Notes: generated by a model from the letters alone, not told the origin. A stretch of 64,000 bases of DNA from Ahaetulla prasina (GCF_028640845.1 NC_080540.1:93632061-93696060), one strand, 5' to 3'; positions 33,449 through 46,317 are shown, counted from the first letter of the stretch. Numbers and translations are program-made.

Positions 33449-34879
33449 AGAAATGCTTTTCTAAATAATGCTTACATGAATTTAGCAATCACTTCCAATA
33501 TTTTAACCATTACAATTATGATTTATATCCTGTTTTTCTGTCCATGTTGTACAGAATTCTTGCAGCATTGTATAGTAGTGCAAATAACTATGATTAAAAA
33601 CTATTTACCTACTGGTTCAATACATCTTAACATCAACCACAACATCTATCAATATCTTCAAAAATGCACTGTGTAACACTGAAATACAGAGCTATCCAGT
33701 CAATAAATAAGAACTCTGTAAAAAAAACTCTTTTTTGTAAGAAATGGGTTGAACTGTTAAACTAATTTTCTACAATTGAGCCTCAAAGTTATTAAGAAGA
33801 AACAAGGAATCACTTGTCATTATTTTGTGCAAATGAAAGCAAATAATTCCTAATTTTCTGTTTATATTTCACTTATTTTCACTTATAAAAGGTCTTTTCT
33901 CTCATAAATAAAGGGCACTACATTAAGTTTCTGTTACCAGGTGTTGCTATCAGTATGTGATCTTATTTTCTCACATCCACAGAGGATTTGTGTTTTGATT
34001 TGCAATTGCACATAGAATAAGTGTGTGTATCCATGTGTATATCCCCAGGGGCTGGCACAGATAATAGTTTGCAAATGAAATACCTGACACATAGTTTCTT
34101 CTTTTTTCCCTTTTAAGATAATTTAAATTTAATCAATAAAAACTTGCAAGCTTACAATCCAAAACTCAGAATTCTATTTAATTTTTTCAAATTTGACTTT
34201 TGACACAGAGATCAACAGATATTTAAAACTAGTTATCTTCAGTTCTAGTGACACACTGTAGCTACCAGGAAGCTCTGTTGGGGCTAGAGTTTCTTGATCT
34301 ATTTATATGCCTATATTTTGTGGCTGACTACAAAATATTGACGGCACTGGAATCAGAAGTCTCAGAAGAAAGCAATACCAAACTACTTCCATAAAAAATA
34401 AAACCCTCATCAATGATGTTGAAAGGAGACAAGTTCAACTTTATGACATCTTTACCTTCTTTTTGAGGACAATCTCTTAAATTCAAGATCATCTTTATTT
34501 CAAGTAAATCCAGTAGATGTTTGTCAATGCATCTTTCTATCTCTGTGAATGTATATAAATGTATATAGGCATACATACATGCATATAGATATATGTGTGG
34601 GTGCTTTAGTGTAGGGGAATTAAAAACAGGTTTTCTCGCAGGCATTAAGGGTCAGCTGAAATCCCCTTTTGGTTGTTTTTTGTGGTACTTGGTCACCATT
34701 TGTCTCTAATATATTGCATTTGTTTTATTATTATATAATTTTAGGATTTCTTTTATTTTTGTATGCCATCCAAAATCAATTGTTCAAGTCAGGTGTCCTT
34801 ATAAAGGTAATTTTATAAAATACATAACAGAGTGTTGTTGCAGAAAGACAAAGTGTTAACCTGACCAAGCAATGCTCTC
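33449..34879. other. AT-rich unique sequence
   Basis: Nothing recognised. Confidence 0.5.
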
Positions 34880-36285
34880 ATTGTGTCTGCAGATAGCAGA
34901 TATATTTAAGATACCTCATTGTTTACTGGGGAGGAACAAGCCACAAGACCATCAGCAGGATCGCTGTGAAGAATATTGTAGGTATCTAAAACATAAAAGT
35001 CACTCAGATTTGCTTGGTGTTGGATTCTTATGGGAAAGTCTTATTGAAGGGACTGAGGAATGGTCTTATGTCATTAGCTAGAATGAATTTGAACCTATAG
35101 CTTCTAAGGAAGTGCTGATGGTCCTGATCACATGTATATTAGGTTATTAGGACTAGGTTACTGAGGGCCACATCTACATGACCCACCAGAGCATAGAGGC
35201 AAGGAATGTTGCAAGTCCCCTAGGGAGATACACCTGGTGGGACCCTGTCTCTGGAACATCATTCCCTCAGAGATTAGAATGGCCCCCCACTCTTCTGGAA
35301 GGCTCTGAAGACCTGGTTCTGCCAGTGGGCCTGGGGAACCCAGAGCAGGAGGAGGCCATTAAATGGCTCATGTAATGTGTTGTCACTGGGGTGAAGGGAG
35401 GGAGACTATTATAGTATTAATTTATTTGATTATTTTCTTTTATTAGGTTTTTTTTAATTTACATTTATATCCCGCCCTTTTCCGAAGACTCAGGGCGGCT
35501 TACAGTGTATAAGGCAATAGTATCATTCTATTTGTATATTTACAAAGTCAATTTATTGCCCCCCCAACAATCTGGGTCCTTTATTTTGTATATATGATGT
35601 TTTATATCTATGTAAATGTTCTAATAAGCAAACAAACAAACATTAGGTTCATTTCCTTACCGGCTGGTAATTACTGTTCTGGCGGTGACATGCTCTTTGC
35701 TGTAGTGTCAGTTTCTTCAAGAAAATTACACAAATTTTGAAAGATGTGGTAATGTGCCTCCTCTTCAAGAAGCCATTGCTAGATCCTACATTCCTGGAAC
35801 AGCTTTATTCAGTTGAGAAGGTGGCCGAGTTGCAGCCTCAACTGTTAAGTCTTAGAAGAAATAGATTTTTTAAACCTTTTTCAATTAGGTTTCAAACTGA
35901 ATGAAGCACAGTACTAAAAACATTGGTTGTGCTTGTTGCTGAGTTCTGGTAGAACTGGGATGGGGGAGGTACAACCATCATGACTGAGAAGGAAATCATG
36001 ATCGATACTATCAAATATACCCACATGGTCTTATCAAGCCTGCCACCTGAATCAGATGTTGAAGGGAATCCTGATAGCACTCCAGCTTTTCCGCTCAAGC
36101 CATACTAATGGAAAAGGAGAGGAACACTGTCATACTCATTCCCATTTTGATCCATGTGTTCAAATCTATTTATCATTTAATAGAAAGTGAAGATTTGAGC
36201 TATAAAAAAATCCTTCAGTTTACTCTAGTCTATTGTTTCTATTAACGGTTTCTGTTTGCAGATGATACCATAGGCTGGCAGGCAG
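34880..36285 (+). mobile_element. Very old L3-like LINE relic, interrupted
   Basis: 34900-35105 reads RCEEYCRYLKHK and NEFEPIASKEVLMVL, matching the L3 linker (DEFDPVAPEDMDRLL). 35725-35800 reads LKDVVMCLLFKKPLLDPTFL, matching [20 protein letters not shown]. At about 36256-36272 FLFADDT matches the YADDT box. Between them 35110-35590 holds other repeat material. The order matches an L3 element, but decay is heavy and most frames are closed. Confidence 0.55.
35110..35590. repeat. LINE/SINE 3'-end material inserted in the old L3 relic
   Basis: 35178-35375 has an open frame with PLGRYTWWDPVSGTSFPQRL that resembles a decayed LINE C-terminus. 35460-35505 reads TATATCCCGCCCTTTTCCGA then GGGCGGCTTACAG (a minus-strand LINE 3' hairpin), and 35555-35580 holds CCCCCCCAACAATCTGGGTC, the complement of the dispersed repeat at 29752. 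Exact element boundaries cannot be drawn. Confidence 0.45.
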
Positions 36286-36437
36286 AAGGCATCCAAATGT
36301 TTTGTGTGACACAGAAAATGAGAAATGAAATATGAGAGAACTAGATGTGAGTGGACTTAGTATGTGCATGGGAACATAAGAGGAGTGACAATAGGGCATG
36401 TATGGACTTTTTTCTGCATTAAAAAATAGGTTATTAT

Positions 36438-36574
36438 TAGTGGTGGGATTCAGCCAGTTCGCACCACTTCGGGAGAACCGGTTGTTAACTTTCTGAGCAG
36501 TTTGGTGAATTGGTTGTTGAAAGAAATCATTAGGGCAGAGAACCGGTTGTTAAATTATTGGAATCCTACCACTT
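36438..36574 (-). mobile_element. hAT-type miniature element, second copy of the TGGTGGGATTC family
   Basis: Same sequence as 15756-15892 but inverted: it starts TAGTGGTGGGATTCAGCC and ends GGAATCCTACCACTT, with AGAACCGGTTGTTAA words near both ends. Flanks GTTATTAT and GTTATGTA share only the first five bases, so the target duplication is eroded. Confidence 0.8.
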
Positions 36575-38295
36575 GTTATGTATAGTAAACTGGTATTGTA
36601 AGAGCTGATAGGCAACATAAATGAAGAAAATAAATAGACCATTACAAAATAATTCAAGATTTTCATTCTCCATATTTTGCCTGAGGTTATCAAGCTATGC
36701 TGACTACAGATTCTTAGAATTCAAGTCCAGCATCCCTGGTCAACAATAGATAACAAAAACAAAAAACAAAACAGTTTTTATGGACAAGCTAGACATCAGC
36801 AGTGTATCAGGCAAAGAATCTAGTAGAAATATAGATAAATCTAAAGTGTGATTTTAACATTCCACTTTATTGAATAAACTCCAATAACCATGACTGTGGA
36901 TTATGTTCACTGCTAAGTTAAAATTCTTCTTAAGTGTTGTGGATATGTAGGGCACAATTTAACTGAAAAAAAACCAAGTTCTTAACAAATTCCGCATATG
37001 TACTGCTATTATGAAAGAATGTGAGTTCAGTAAAAAAAAAACAGCTTTCAGCTTGAGGTGTGAGCACTCATGCTTCAAAAGCTAGAAAATTGGAAGCAAG
37101 CTGTCATATTCATCTTGTGCAAGAGAAACTGGGAAAAGACTGCTCAGCCTTTATATGCTCTAATCAGAGTCAGACCTCCTGTATCCACAGCTTATACTGG
37201 TCTTTCAGTTCATGTTCTATCCATCCAAATCGGTGTTGAACAACTGGGAAGTGGTTGCATTTTCATGGCTAAAAGTTCTATATTTGGAGCAATTAATATT
37301 ACATGTAAGCAAAAATCTTCTATACTAGCCTACTTCTATACTTGGCTTTTGTTGCTGCTGCATACAAGGAGAAAAATCTCAAGAATATTTTGTAAGTCAT
37401 GCCTGGGGAAATTATCACAGTGAATTAAAGATTACAAATATTCTATTTGAATAATACAACACTGTACATGCAATAACAAGTCAAATCCCAAAATTGTTCT
37501 TCTCAAGTTGTACCTTATATCCAAAATTGGAGTTTTTCAAACTCAAGAATTCAGGAGAAATAGCCAAAGCAAGTTAAGCAACCTTCTCACACTAAAACAC
37601 GGCATTTCTCTATGGAAGAGATACTACTGTACTACCAGGAGGCAGCAGAAATAGACCACAACTGAAGTAGAGAATGATGTGCTTGAACCATCAACTCTAA
37701 TTGTTTAAGTTACTCCAAGGAGTTACTCCAACCCTTGAACCAGACATACAAACAATGGTGGCTCCACAGTTGCTAATATCATTGGAGACACTAAGTGTTC
37801 CTGTTTGCATGATCCTACTTGCGAGGAAAAAAGCCATCATGATTTGCAAATATAACTTAGGTTTTTATCTTGATGGTGGTTGGGGGGAGGAATAAAATAT
37901 TGATTATTGTTGTTTCTTTGATTAAACATGCTTGTAATCCTGTATTGTTGCTCAATAGCCTTGGGCTGCTTGTGTATATTGTGATTCTTGCATACTCCCA
38001 TGAGGTTAGATCTTTTAGACGTGTTCTAAACAAAGAAGTTTAAAAATAAATTCCTGTCTTCTTGTTCAGAACTATATAACAAAAGGGTGCAACACATGTG
38101 ATATGATCTGCTGAACTGAACAATTTGATTAGTCTATTAATTCAAAAGTAGAACAGGGAAGAAAGCTTGGATTTATTTTAAAATGAATACAGTTATTTCA
38201 AACCGCTTGATTCAAACAAAGGGAAAGAAAAGAAGAGATAAAGGATAATGTCTTTGTTAGAATTAATATACATAGTTCCTTGACTACTGTTTGTT
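36575..38295. other. AT-rich unique sequence
   Basis: Nothing recognised, including in the 117-residue open frame at 37070-37423, which has no motif and an unremarkable composition. Confidence 0.45.
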
Positions 38296-38667
38296 AAAAG
38301 TAAAGAGTGAAATGCTCCCGGTTCAGACCAGATCAGCTGATCCGGTAGTGATAGCGGCGGGTGGTTTGGAGAACCGGTACCAAAAATCCCTGTTCCCCCG
38401 CCCATGCCCACCCAATCGCCTGGTCGCTCGCTTGCCGCTTCTTTCCGACTCGCTCGCTTTTTCTGCCTGAATGGTAGGAATAGGTTGTAAAAAGTGCTTT
38501 TAAAAGGTAAAAAAAAGGCTCTGATGATGACAGCTGAGCCGCGTGATCATCAGACCCCCCCCTTTTTACTTTTAAAAGCATTTTTTACAACCTATTCAGC
38601 TGTTTGGTGCACAGCGCACATGTGCAGCCAGCAAACCAGTAGTAAACCAGTTCAGATTTCACCACTG
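38296..38667 (-). mobile_element. hAT-type element with a long internal palindrome
   Basis: The right end reads CAGATTTCACCACTG; the left end is decayed (GAGTGAAATGCTCCCGGTTC). Near the ends are GAACCGGTACCA and AAACCAGTTCAG words. At about 38474-38604 an inverted repeat pairs TAGGTTGTAAAAAGTGCTTT (left arm) with AAAGCATTTTTTACAACCTA (right arm). The left arm is about 58 bases around a GC-rich loop. Non-autonomous. No clear target duplication. Confidence 0.7.
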
Positions 38668-39241
38668 ATTCATATTTATATGTTTTGAAACACAACCTTG
38701 AAAGACTCCCTTTATTCTAGATTAGGGCATGTTAACCTTGAAAAAAATAAAATGGAAAAAAAACTGAAGTCATGCTGACTTGTTATTATACCACTATCAA
38801 TGTATGTAGCACTTTACAAAGCAATGAAAGGAAAAAAGCATTTCAGACCACAAAGAATTAATAATCTGAAATTTAATGAAGATAACCTGATTGGCCTTTG
38901 ATAGGAGAGAATTTGGAGTCTCAAGAAAGATTCCTGAACTTTCTTAGATAAAAACTATTAAGTTAAAAAAAAATCAATTTCCCAAACAATTGTCTCAGAA
39001 CTTTTATAAATTTGACTTAGATTAAGTTACATAACAGCATTGCTTGACATATTCTTTCCTTCCACTTTTTAACAACTCTCATATGAAGGATCAGATTGAA
39101 ATAAATTTATGCTGATTATTTGGGGCAAGCTCTTCATAAGGATTTTCATACTGATTTCATAAATTCTACTAGTGGAGCTCCTGATTTATATTGATGAAGT
39201 CTTACGATGCAAAACAGATACATACCAGTGGTTAATAAACA
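38668..39241. other. AT-rich unique sequence
   Basis: Nothing recognised. Confidence 0.5.
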
Positions 39242-39249
39242 CCCTAAAT

Positions 39250-39363
39250 CAGGGGTGTCAAACTGGCGGCCCGCAGGCCATGCCCACCCCAGATCCACGA
39301 AGGGAAAAAACATCGCAAAACATCACATGATGGCAATGTGATGCAGTGAGTTTGACACCCGTG
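39250..39363 (+). mobile_element. hAT-type miniature element, 114 bp
   Basis: Termini CAGGGGTGTCAAACT and AGTTTGACACCCGTG. Flanks CCCTAAAT (39242-39249) and CCCCAAGT (39364-39371) match 6 of 8. Third copy of the family at 17134 and 21605. Confidence 0.85.
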
Positions 39364-39371
39364 CCCCAAGT

Positions 39372-40084
39372 CTATAACATGCTCATGATATTTCACCAGC
39401 CATAGCTTCTGAAGGGCTAGAAAATATTTTCCCCTTAAAAACTGAGGAATATTCACTGTTGGGTAAAATAACATTTGTCAGTCAGGGTATACAGAAAAAA
39501 AAATTCTACGATATATATAATTCTGCATCATCAGAAACCATTCCACAATTGGAATTTTTGGATGGAATTACATCGCTTTTTGCAACACAGTGTTAAGTGC
39601 TAACCGTAGCACAGCAGAAATCTCTCAGGCATCAGTTTTGATTCTGAACTTTGAGACAAGAGTCACTACCAGAAACAAAGAAAATTACAGCATCGGCAGC
39701 TCAGCAACATTCTGAAGCTTCTTTAATCACCAGCGTTCGTAACATCAAGCAAAACTGACATGTTGCCATCTCTCTGACAGCTCTGTAAGTATCCCTCCCT
39801 ATTATCAGTGCTAAACAAGCTGTTCAGGAGAAGGTCAACCCTGAGAGCAAAAACAGAGTGCCAGTTCTGAATGCCCCGTAAACAAGGTCTCAAGCCATTC
39901 ATCTCTCACTAACAAACGAAAGGAGTAACTAAAGTTGAGAACTATAAGCAATATCAACCTCTGTGTTTGCTATAGAATTATCTAACTGATTGGGGTCTAA
40001 GCAATTTGAAGAGGTTGCAGACATATGCAGCAGAAAGAGAGGGCAAGAATGGAAGTTTTAGAACTGGCAGTAACATCACAGACT
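39372..40084. other. Unclassified sequence
   Basis: Slightly less AT-rich than its surroundings around 39590-39930. A CTCTGTAAGTAT at 39780-39791 looks like a splice donor, but no supporting exon frame was found. Nothing supported. Confidence 0.4.
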
Positions 40085-40215
40085 ATAGTTTATTGGATTT
40101 ATTAATATCTTACCTTTCCCCCAAGAGCAAATATCTAGCACACCTCTCAATTATCCTCATAACAACCACCCCTAGGAAAAGGTTAAGCGGACGAATAATG
40201 ACTTAGTGACCTTCT
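40085..40215 (-). mobile_element. Ancient L2-like 3' end relic
   Basis: Plus-strand words TTATTAATATCTTACCTTTC, CAATTATCCTCATAACAACC and AATGACTTAGTGACCTTC resemble the inverted 3' end of old L2-related repeats of amniotes (CTCACAACAACCCTGTGAGG type). Strongly decayed; boundaries approximate. Confidence 0.4.
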
Positions 40216-41100
40216 ATGGCTACAGTTGATCTTAAACTATTAGATCAAGTTTCATCATCTTCTTTTAATGACTTCATAATCCTTTGCGGGGTGGAGTCTG
40301 GGCAATTGAATGGAGCTAGCAGAGTGTTTTAATGGCGGACATCCTTCTTGTTGCCAAACTATTAGACCAAGTTTGAATATTTTATATATTTTAAAAAGAA
40401 AACTGAGCATAAACATTGCAAGATAGGAAATCAGGTATTTATACCTTATTATGTTGTTTTAAAAAAACAACAACTTTGTTGCTATTGCCGTTAGTCCTAA
40501 TAAAATATCTGGAAACTACTGTAGTCAAGATTCCAGTAACAACTTTTGTTTGTAATTTGTCCTGTTATGTTTTGCAAAAATTTTCTTAAATTTTTTTTTC
40601 TGATATACTCCACCCCCAACTCAACCCAAGTTAATTTTTCCATTGCAGCAATTTCCCCCGATGTTTGATAACAGAGATTTAGTAATGTAGCTCACCACAA
40701 CCATTATGAATTGAATAGTTATTTTTAATTCATTGAGTTGCCTTATTAAATAACAACAGAAAATACATTTCAGGATTTTAACTAATTTTTCCAATACTTC
40801 TACTATAATCTCTTTAATAATTTCTGACCACAATCTTTGTACAACCTCCCAGGACCATCTTATATGCATATAGCTGACTTTTGTTTCATTACACTTACAA
40901 TGTTTATATGGGACTTTTCCAATATTAGTTTCTGGTATGACTCAATTTTAAGTCATTTTCCCTGATTTTTCTGAATATTGATTGCAAAGTAGGGTTGTAA
41001 CATTCATGATGATGCTGTCATTTTATGAATTATATCTTATGAATTACATTTTCATTCACTTGTAAACAATTAAGACTTAAACATATAATATAGCTTAATG
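40216..41100. other. AT-rich unique sequence
   Basis: Nothing recognised. Confidence 0.5.
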
Positions 41101-41437
41101 GAGGGGATCATGGCTCAGTGGTTACAGATGCTGAGCTTGTCAACTGGAAACCTGCAGCCCAGGTTGATACCCGAGTACCACACAATGGGGTGAGCTCCCA
41201 TTGTTTGCCCCAGCTCCTATCCATCTAGCAGTTTGAAAGCATGCAAATTGCAAGCAGATCAACAGGTACCTCTTTGGTGGGAAGCTAACAGCTTTCCTTG
41301 GCATATAGTTATGTTGGCCAAATGACCACAGAAATGTATTTGGACAACATTGGCTCCCTCAGCTAAGAAACGGAGATGAGCACCGCCCCCTAGAGTTGGA
41401 CTTGAGTGGACAAGGGAAACGTTTATCTTTAAAGTTT
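41101..41437 (+). mobile_element. Sauria SINE, diverged copy
   Basis: GATCATGGCTCAGTGGTTAC head, GATGCTGAGCTTGTCAACTG, GTGAGCTCCCATTGTTTGCC, and a well-kept tail (AAACGGAGATGAGCACCGCC, CCTAGAGTTGG) ending CGTTTATCTTTAAA. The B box is degenerate (AGGTTGATACCC). Confidence 0.9.
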
Positions 41438-41561
41438 AGTATCCTCAAATCTTTTGGGATTACAAATTTCAGCTTCACAGTAGTTATTTACTTACTTATT
41501 ATTTGAACACTAAGGTTGCCTGACTTTATAGTGATTGTGGGCACTTTATGGATAAAAATTC

Positions 41562-41600
41562 AGAGAGAGAGAGAGAGAGAGAGATGGAGGGAGGGAGGAA
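41562..41600 (+). repeat. (GA)n microsatellite
   Basis: A run of GA at 41562-41583 followed by GATGGAGGGAGGGAGGAA. Confidence 0.9.
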
Positions 41601-44192
41601 CAGAGAACATAGTTCTAGAAAAGACAAAGACAACTTTCCGGAGATCAAAACCCAAACAGCAAAACAAAAACAAAAACAACCCCCCCAAACAACAACTGAT
41701 TAAAGGGACTCAAATCCCCCTACCCTATTTTAAGCATATGGCCAAACAATACAACCAGATTTTAACCAGTTTGCAGAAAATCAGAAAGAGGGACGCAATA
41801 TGAATCTCTGGGAAAATATGTAGAAGAGGAGCCATCACCAAGAAGATGCCCTCCCTGGATCCTGCAAGATGACAATGGGAGGGGGTTTCTCCCCAACCCC
41901 TTCTATGTTCTTCCCAGGCCAAAATATCTATTCATTTCCCTCCCCATACACACATCACATACAATCAAACACCTACCACACCACTTAATAGAAAATCCGC
42001 AAATCCACTTTCCCTTCCCTTCTTTGGCCACAACTGCTTTCCAGCAGTTGGCATCCTACGGTTTCAAAGCTTTGCTGTCTGGTAGCTTCAGCCATATATA
42101 CTTATTTACTAGGAAGTGGGGTTGAAACTGACAGTGAAGAATTAAAGTGTACTAGGGTAGCAAGAATAAATTTTTCATTAGGATAAAAATACTGGCTTTC
42201 AAATGGATGACTGTATCAGTCAATAAACCTATGAACTGCATGTTCATTCCTCTCTCATCTTCATAGATGTAACACATGTTTCAGTAACATTCTGAGGTCT
42301 ATACTGGCCTTTTCTATTGGGCACCTATGATTGCATAGTTTAAAGGTACCAGTTTACTTTTAACATGGCAAAGGAAGAAAATCATCACAGAATTCTGCAA
42401 AGAAGCTTAGACTTGCTTTAAGAAATTTTTTAAAAAAATATTTAAAACCATTTTTATAAAGGCAATTGTTCAGGGATCTATGCCTTTTCATTTCTCCCAG
42501 AACAATCAGTGGAAAGGTGTTCATCATAGTTCATGAAATATAAACATGTCAGAGCTATAATTTTAAAAGTAATGGAGGTTTTGCCTTACTTGTATGAAGG
42601 TTTCCAATTAGGTTATTATTTTTATCAATACATAATGCATTGTTACTGAATTATTGATCTGTGGGTGGTTTTTGAGGTGGATTATTGAACTTTATGCAAA
42701 TTATGTGTTTTTTTGTATTACTATTAAATAAATGTGGGTCATTCTATTCCTAGAATGTAATCATTCAACAAGCTGAAAATTAACTTTAATGGTATGTGCT
42801 AGAAATTCAGAGCCATATGTGCACCAATCAACCCATCTGTAGACCATGCTGTATGCTAGTAATTTTAGGCACAGTAAATTGGAAGAGGGACACATTAAAT
42901 ATCTGAATTTAATTAATAAACTTTTCCCCCCGTTCCTCTCTTCATTTAGGAAGGTTGCTGCTAAAGCAGCTGCCGATTTGGCATTAAATATAAATGGGCT
43001 GTGTTGATTTAAACACAGCCTTACAATCTAGTATTAAGAATTATTAGCTTAAAATGTGTTTTTATCCATTGCTTACCAACATGAAACTGGGGGGAGGGAG
43101 GTAAATATTCACAAAAGAGAGAACTATCCATTTCTGATGGCTAGATTTGCAGATCAAGAGTTTATAATCACTGAATTAAATCTCTTGGAAAAACACTGTG
43201 GCACTCAGTCAAATATAATAGTAATGTTTTCCTATCATCCAAATGAAATCTGGAGGGAGAAATGTGTAGTGGAATTGTCATAGGACAAATCTTAGAATTG
43301 TAAACTAATAACAGTCTCTCCTCAAACTGATTCTTTTTGTCAACATTTTTTTCTTTTCTCTAAGAAAAACAATGTTGTCCTGCCTCTCTCCATTTTTGTC
43401 CTCTTTTTTATTATTATTTTAAATATCTCCTATGACTCTGGTGCCGCATACTTGGTTTAAATTTCATATTCAACCACAATTCATTCTGTTAGGATTTGAT
43501 TAGTAAACAAAACTAGTTCAGTTCCAATACTGTATTAAGTCATAAGCTTTGGTCATTAAACACAATGACTGGTTCAGAAAATATAAGAAGATAAAATTAA
43601 CCACATTGTTGCTCAATCACTTTAATGTGATCTTGATCACTAAGAAGACAAAAGTCTTCCTGGGAGAGAATGTAACCTTAATCAAATAAGTTTTCTACAC
43701 CAAACCACACTTGACCTTGGTTACTTTTCAACACTCCTAACCAGGAGCAACTTAAAATTCAAGACAGTCTTCTAAACAAAGGTAGAGAATGTAGTATACA
43801 ATCTATAAATAATTTCCCATTGGTTGGTAATCCAATCTAACATGCCCTTGAGTGATTATTCATATTGAAAGGAGAAGTTTCCATTGCCTAGCTAGCAGAG
43901 TGGTGCAACAGAAGCAATGAAGCTGCCAAAGCCAGTTTTCAAACATTTAGTAGCATAAAACAGCTTCCAACCCTATTATTCTATGATTCTATTAATATAG
44001 TCTTCCCAGCAAACTTTGGAAGGGTCCGTTTCTGTTGCATAAATGTTTCAGCTTGAGTATCTGGAAAAAAATTCTATTTTATAAAAGAAAATAGTCCACT
44101 ATTGTCAATTCTTTGGGATAAACCAGGTCAGGCAAAAGATACCATAGGAAATGTATTCCACTGATATGGACTCCAGTAGCAGAACCTTAAAA
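41601..44192. other. AT-rich unique sequence
   Basis: 2.6 kb without a supported feature. A small perfect hairpin, CAACTGCTTTCCAGCAGTTG, is at 42031-42050. No exon-like frame. Confidence 0.45.
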
Positions 44193-44304
44193 GCATAACA
44201 TAACATAACATAACATAACATAACATAACATAACATAACATAACATAACATAACATAACATAACATAACAGAACAGAACAGAACAGAATAGAATAGAATA
44301 GAAT
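44193..44304 (+). repeat. Compound pentanucleotide array (AACAT)n(AACAG)n(AATAG)n
   Basis: Reading rightward: about 15 units of ATAAC/AACAT, about 4 units of AACAG, about 3 units of AATAG, then the LINE 3' UTR. The AATAG units next to the LINE match the plain array at 32273-32321, so the other two motifs look like stepwise derivatives amplified away from the LINE. Confidence 0.95.
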
Positions 44305-45230
44305 TTTTTATTGGCCAAGTGTGATTGGATACACAAGGAATTTGTTCTGGTGCATATGCTCTCAATGTACATAAAAGAAAAGATACAACATTTACAACAC
44401 AAATGATGGTCAATATATCAATATAAATCATAAATAAAGTCACAGTCATACAGTCATAAGTAGAAAGAGATTGGTGATGGGAACGATGAGAAGATTAATA
44501 GTAGTGCAGATTTAGTAAATAGTTTGACAGTGTTGAGGGAATTATTTGTTTAGCAGAGTGATGGCCTTCGGGAAAAAACTGTTCTTGTGTCTAGTTGTTC
44601 TGGTGTGCAGTGCTCTATAGAGTCGTTTTGAGGGTAGGAGTTGAAACAGTTTATATTCAGGATGCGAGGGGTCTGTAAATATTTTCACGGCCCTCTTCTT
44701 GATTCGTGCAGTATACAGGTCCTCAATGGAAGGCAGGTTGGTAGCAATTATTTTTTCTGCAGTTCTAATTATCCTCTGAAGTCTGTGTCTTTCTTTCTTG
44801 TTGGGTTGCAGAACCGAACCAGACAGTTATAGAGGTGCAAATGACAGACTCAATAATTCCTCTGTAGAACTGTAGAACTGAATCAGAAGCTCCTTGGGCA
44901 GTTTGAGCTTACTGAGTTGGCGCAGAAAGAACATTCTTTGTTATCCTTTTTTAATGATGTTTTTTATGTTAGCTGTCCATTTTAGATCTTGCGATATGAT
45001 AGAACCTAGAAATTTAAAGGTTTCTACTGTTGATACTGTGTTGTCTAGTATTGTGAGATGTGGAAGTATGGAAGGGTTTCTCCTAAAGTCTACCACCATT
45101 TCTACGGTTTTGAGCGTGTTTCTTGTATCCAATAAAACTCTGACCAAAAAAAATCTGCTGTTGTACGTCAGAAGTAATTTTGCCTTCCAAAGTGGCATTG
45201 TAGATTTTGTTTTCATGTTTTCTCATTAAA
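44193..45230 (-). mobile_element. AATAG-tailed LINE (Snake1-type), C-terminal coding region and 3' end
   Basis: The longest copy of this family here. The 91-residue open frame 45216-44941 on the minus strand has VEMVVDFRRNPSILPHLTIL and FLGSIISQDLKWTANIKNII, part of the RT-thumb region of CR1/L2-group LINEs. Past its stop, shifted frames give LPKELLIQFYRGIIESV and ITVWFGSATQQ. The 3' UTR has the ATTGGCCAAGTGTGATTGGA block (44312-44331 on the plus strand). The tail is a compound pentanucleotide array at 44193-44304. Confidence 0.88.
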
Positions 45231-46317
45231 AACTTACATTTTACAAAGCAAAAATTCCATTGTCCAATAGTTCATTAACAGTCAGCAGAAATGTTCATGT
45301 CTTTTTATTTTTTTCTGCAGAATAATTATTTGTATATATTGTTGAGCATCTGTCATCAACATATGAAAAATCCTTTTCCCCCTCCTGGAATCCGTTAAAC
45401 TTGTTTAGATTAAGACTTTTTGAGTGGCAGCTGTCATACCTACATGTTACAAGTTTGCAAACTTAAGTGGGATAAGCAAGTTTCTGCTAGTGAATGTCAT
45501 TCTGAGGAAAGGAATTATCTATAAAATTTCAGAAAACTGTGGAAATCGAATGCCAAATAGATTCTTTAAGCTTTCTTTTTTTGAAAACTGGTCCCATTTT
45601 GTAGCTCCCTTAGCGTTAGCTAACTAGCCTATATTTACCTTCTAATGCACCAATAGCAGATAACTATGAGAACTTTGGACATTTCTCCATATTATAATAT
45701 AAATGTCACCATTCACACTCAATAGATTGGGTGACACTTGCAAATCTTCTTCTATTGTATGCTCAACATTGTTTTCTATAGAAATGTTTTTTTAAAAAAC
45801 ATTCTTTTCCTTGCTTTTTATTTAAGAAAAGAGAGTAACATTAGAATTTTCAATATGCCACACTTACCCAATATATTTATATACAAACACAAGAATCTCC
45901 ACTTGCACTTCCTTTAGTGATTTTATATAATAGTTTTTTCCCTTAATCTCATTCATATATAATTCGTTTTAATGAAATGCTTCATTCAGAACTGTTGGGT
46001 TGATTAAATACATTTCTGTTGAACTTTGTTAAACTTTGTTATGCTTTGCTATTCTTTCACCAAAACATTTTTATTTATTGACAAGTGTTTGCTTTATTGT
46101 TGTATGTTTAATCATACATGCATGCAGTAGATAACATGCTGGCACAATATATATTTCATGCATGGCATAAGCTTTTAGAAGAAAAAAAAATTCCTACTTT
46201 TCCTACCAGATTCCTTGTAAAACCCCTAGGTAAACAACTGGATAACAACAGGTAAATAACATTTAATAGTGTATCTGTTCCTTATTAGGAACAAAGAGGT
46301 TTCTTACCTTAATTTCT
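45231..46317. other. AT-rich unique sequence
   Basis: Nothing recognised. Confidence 0.5.

Noticed and set aside
37070..37423. 117-residue open frame as a possible host gene
   Set aside because: No recognisable motif. It lies in an AT-rich stretch where a frame of this length can occur by chance.
39700..39800. Possible exon with splice donor CTCTGTAAGTAT
   Set aside because: No acceptor with an open frame upstream; a lone donor-like word is expected by chance.
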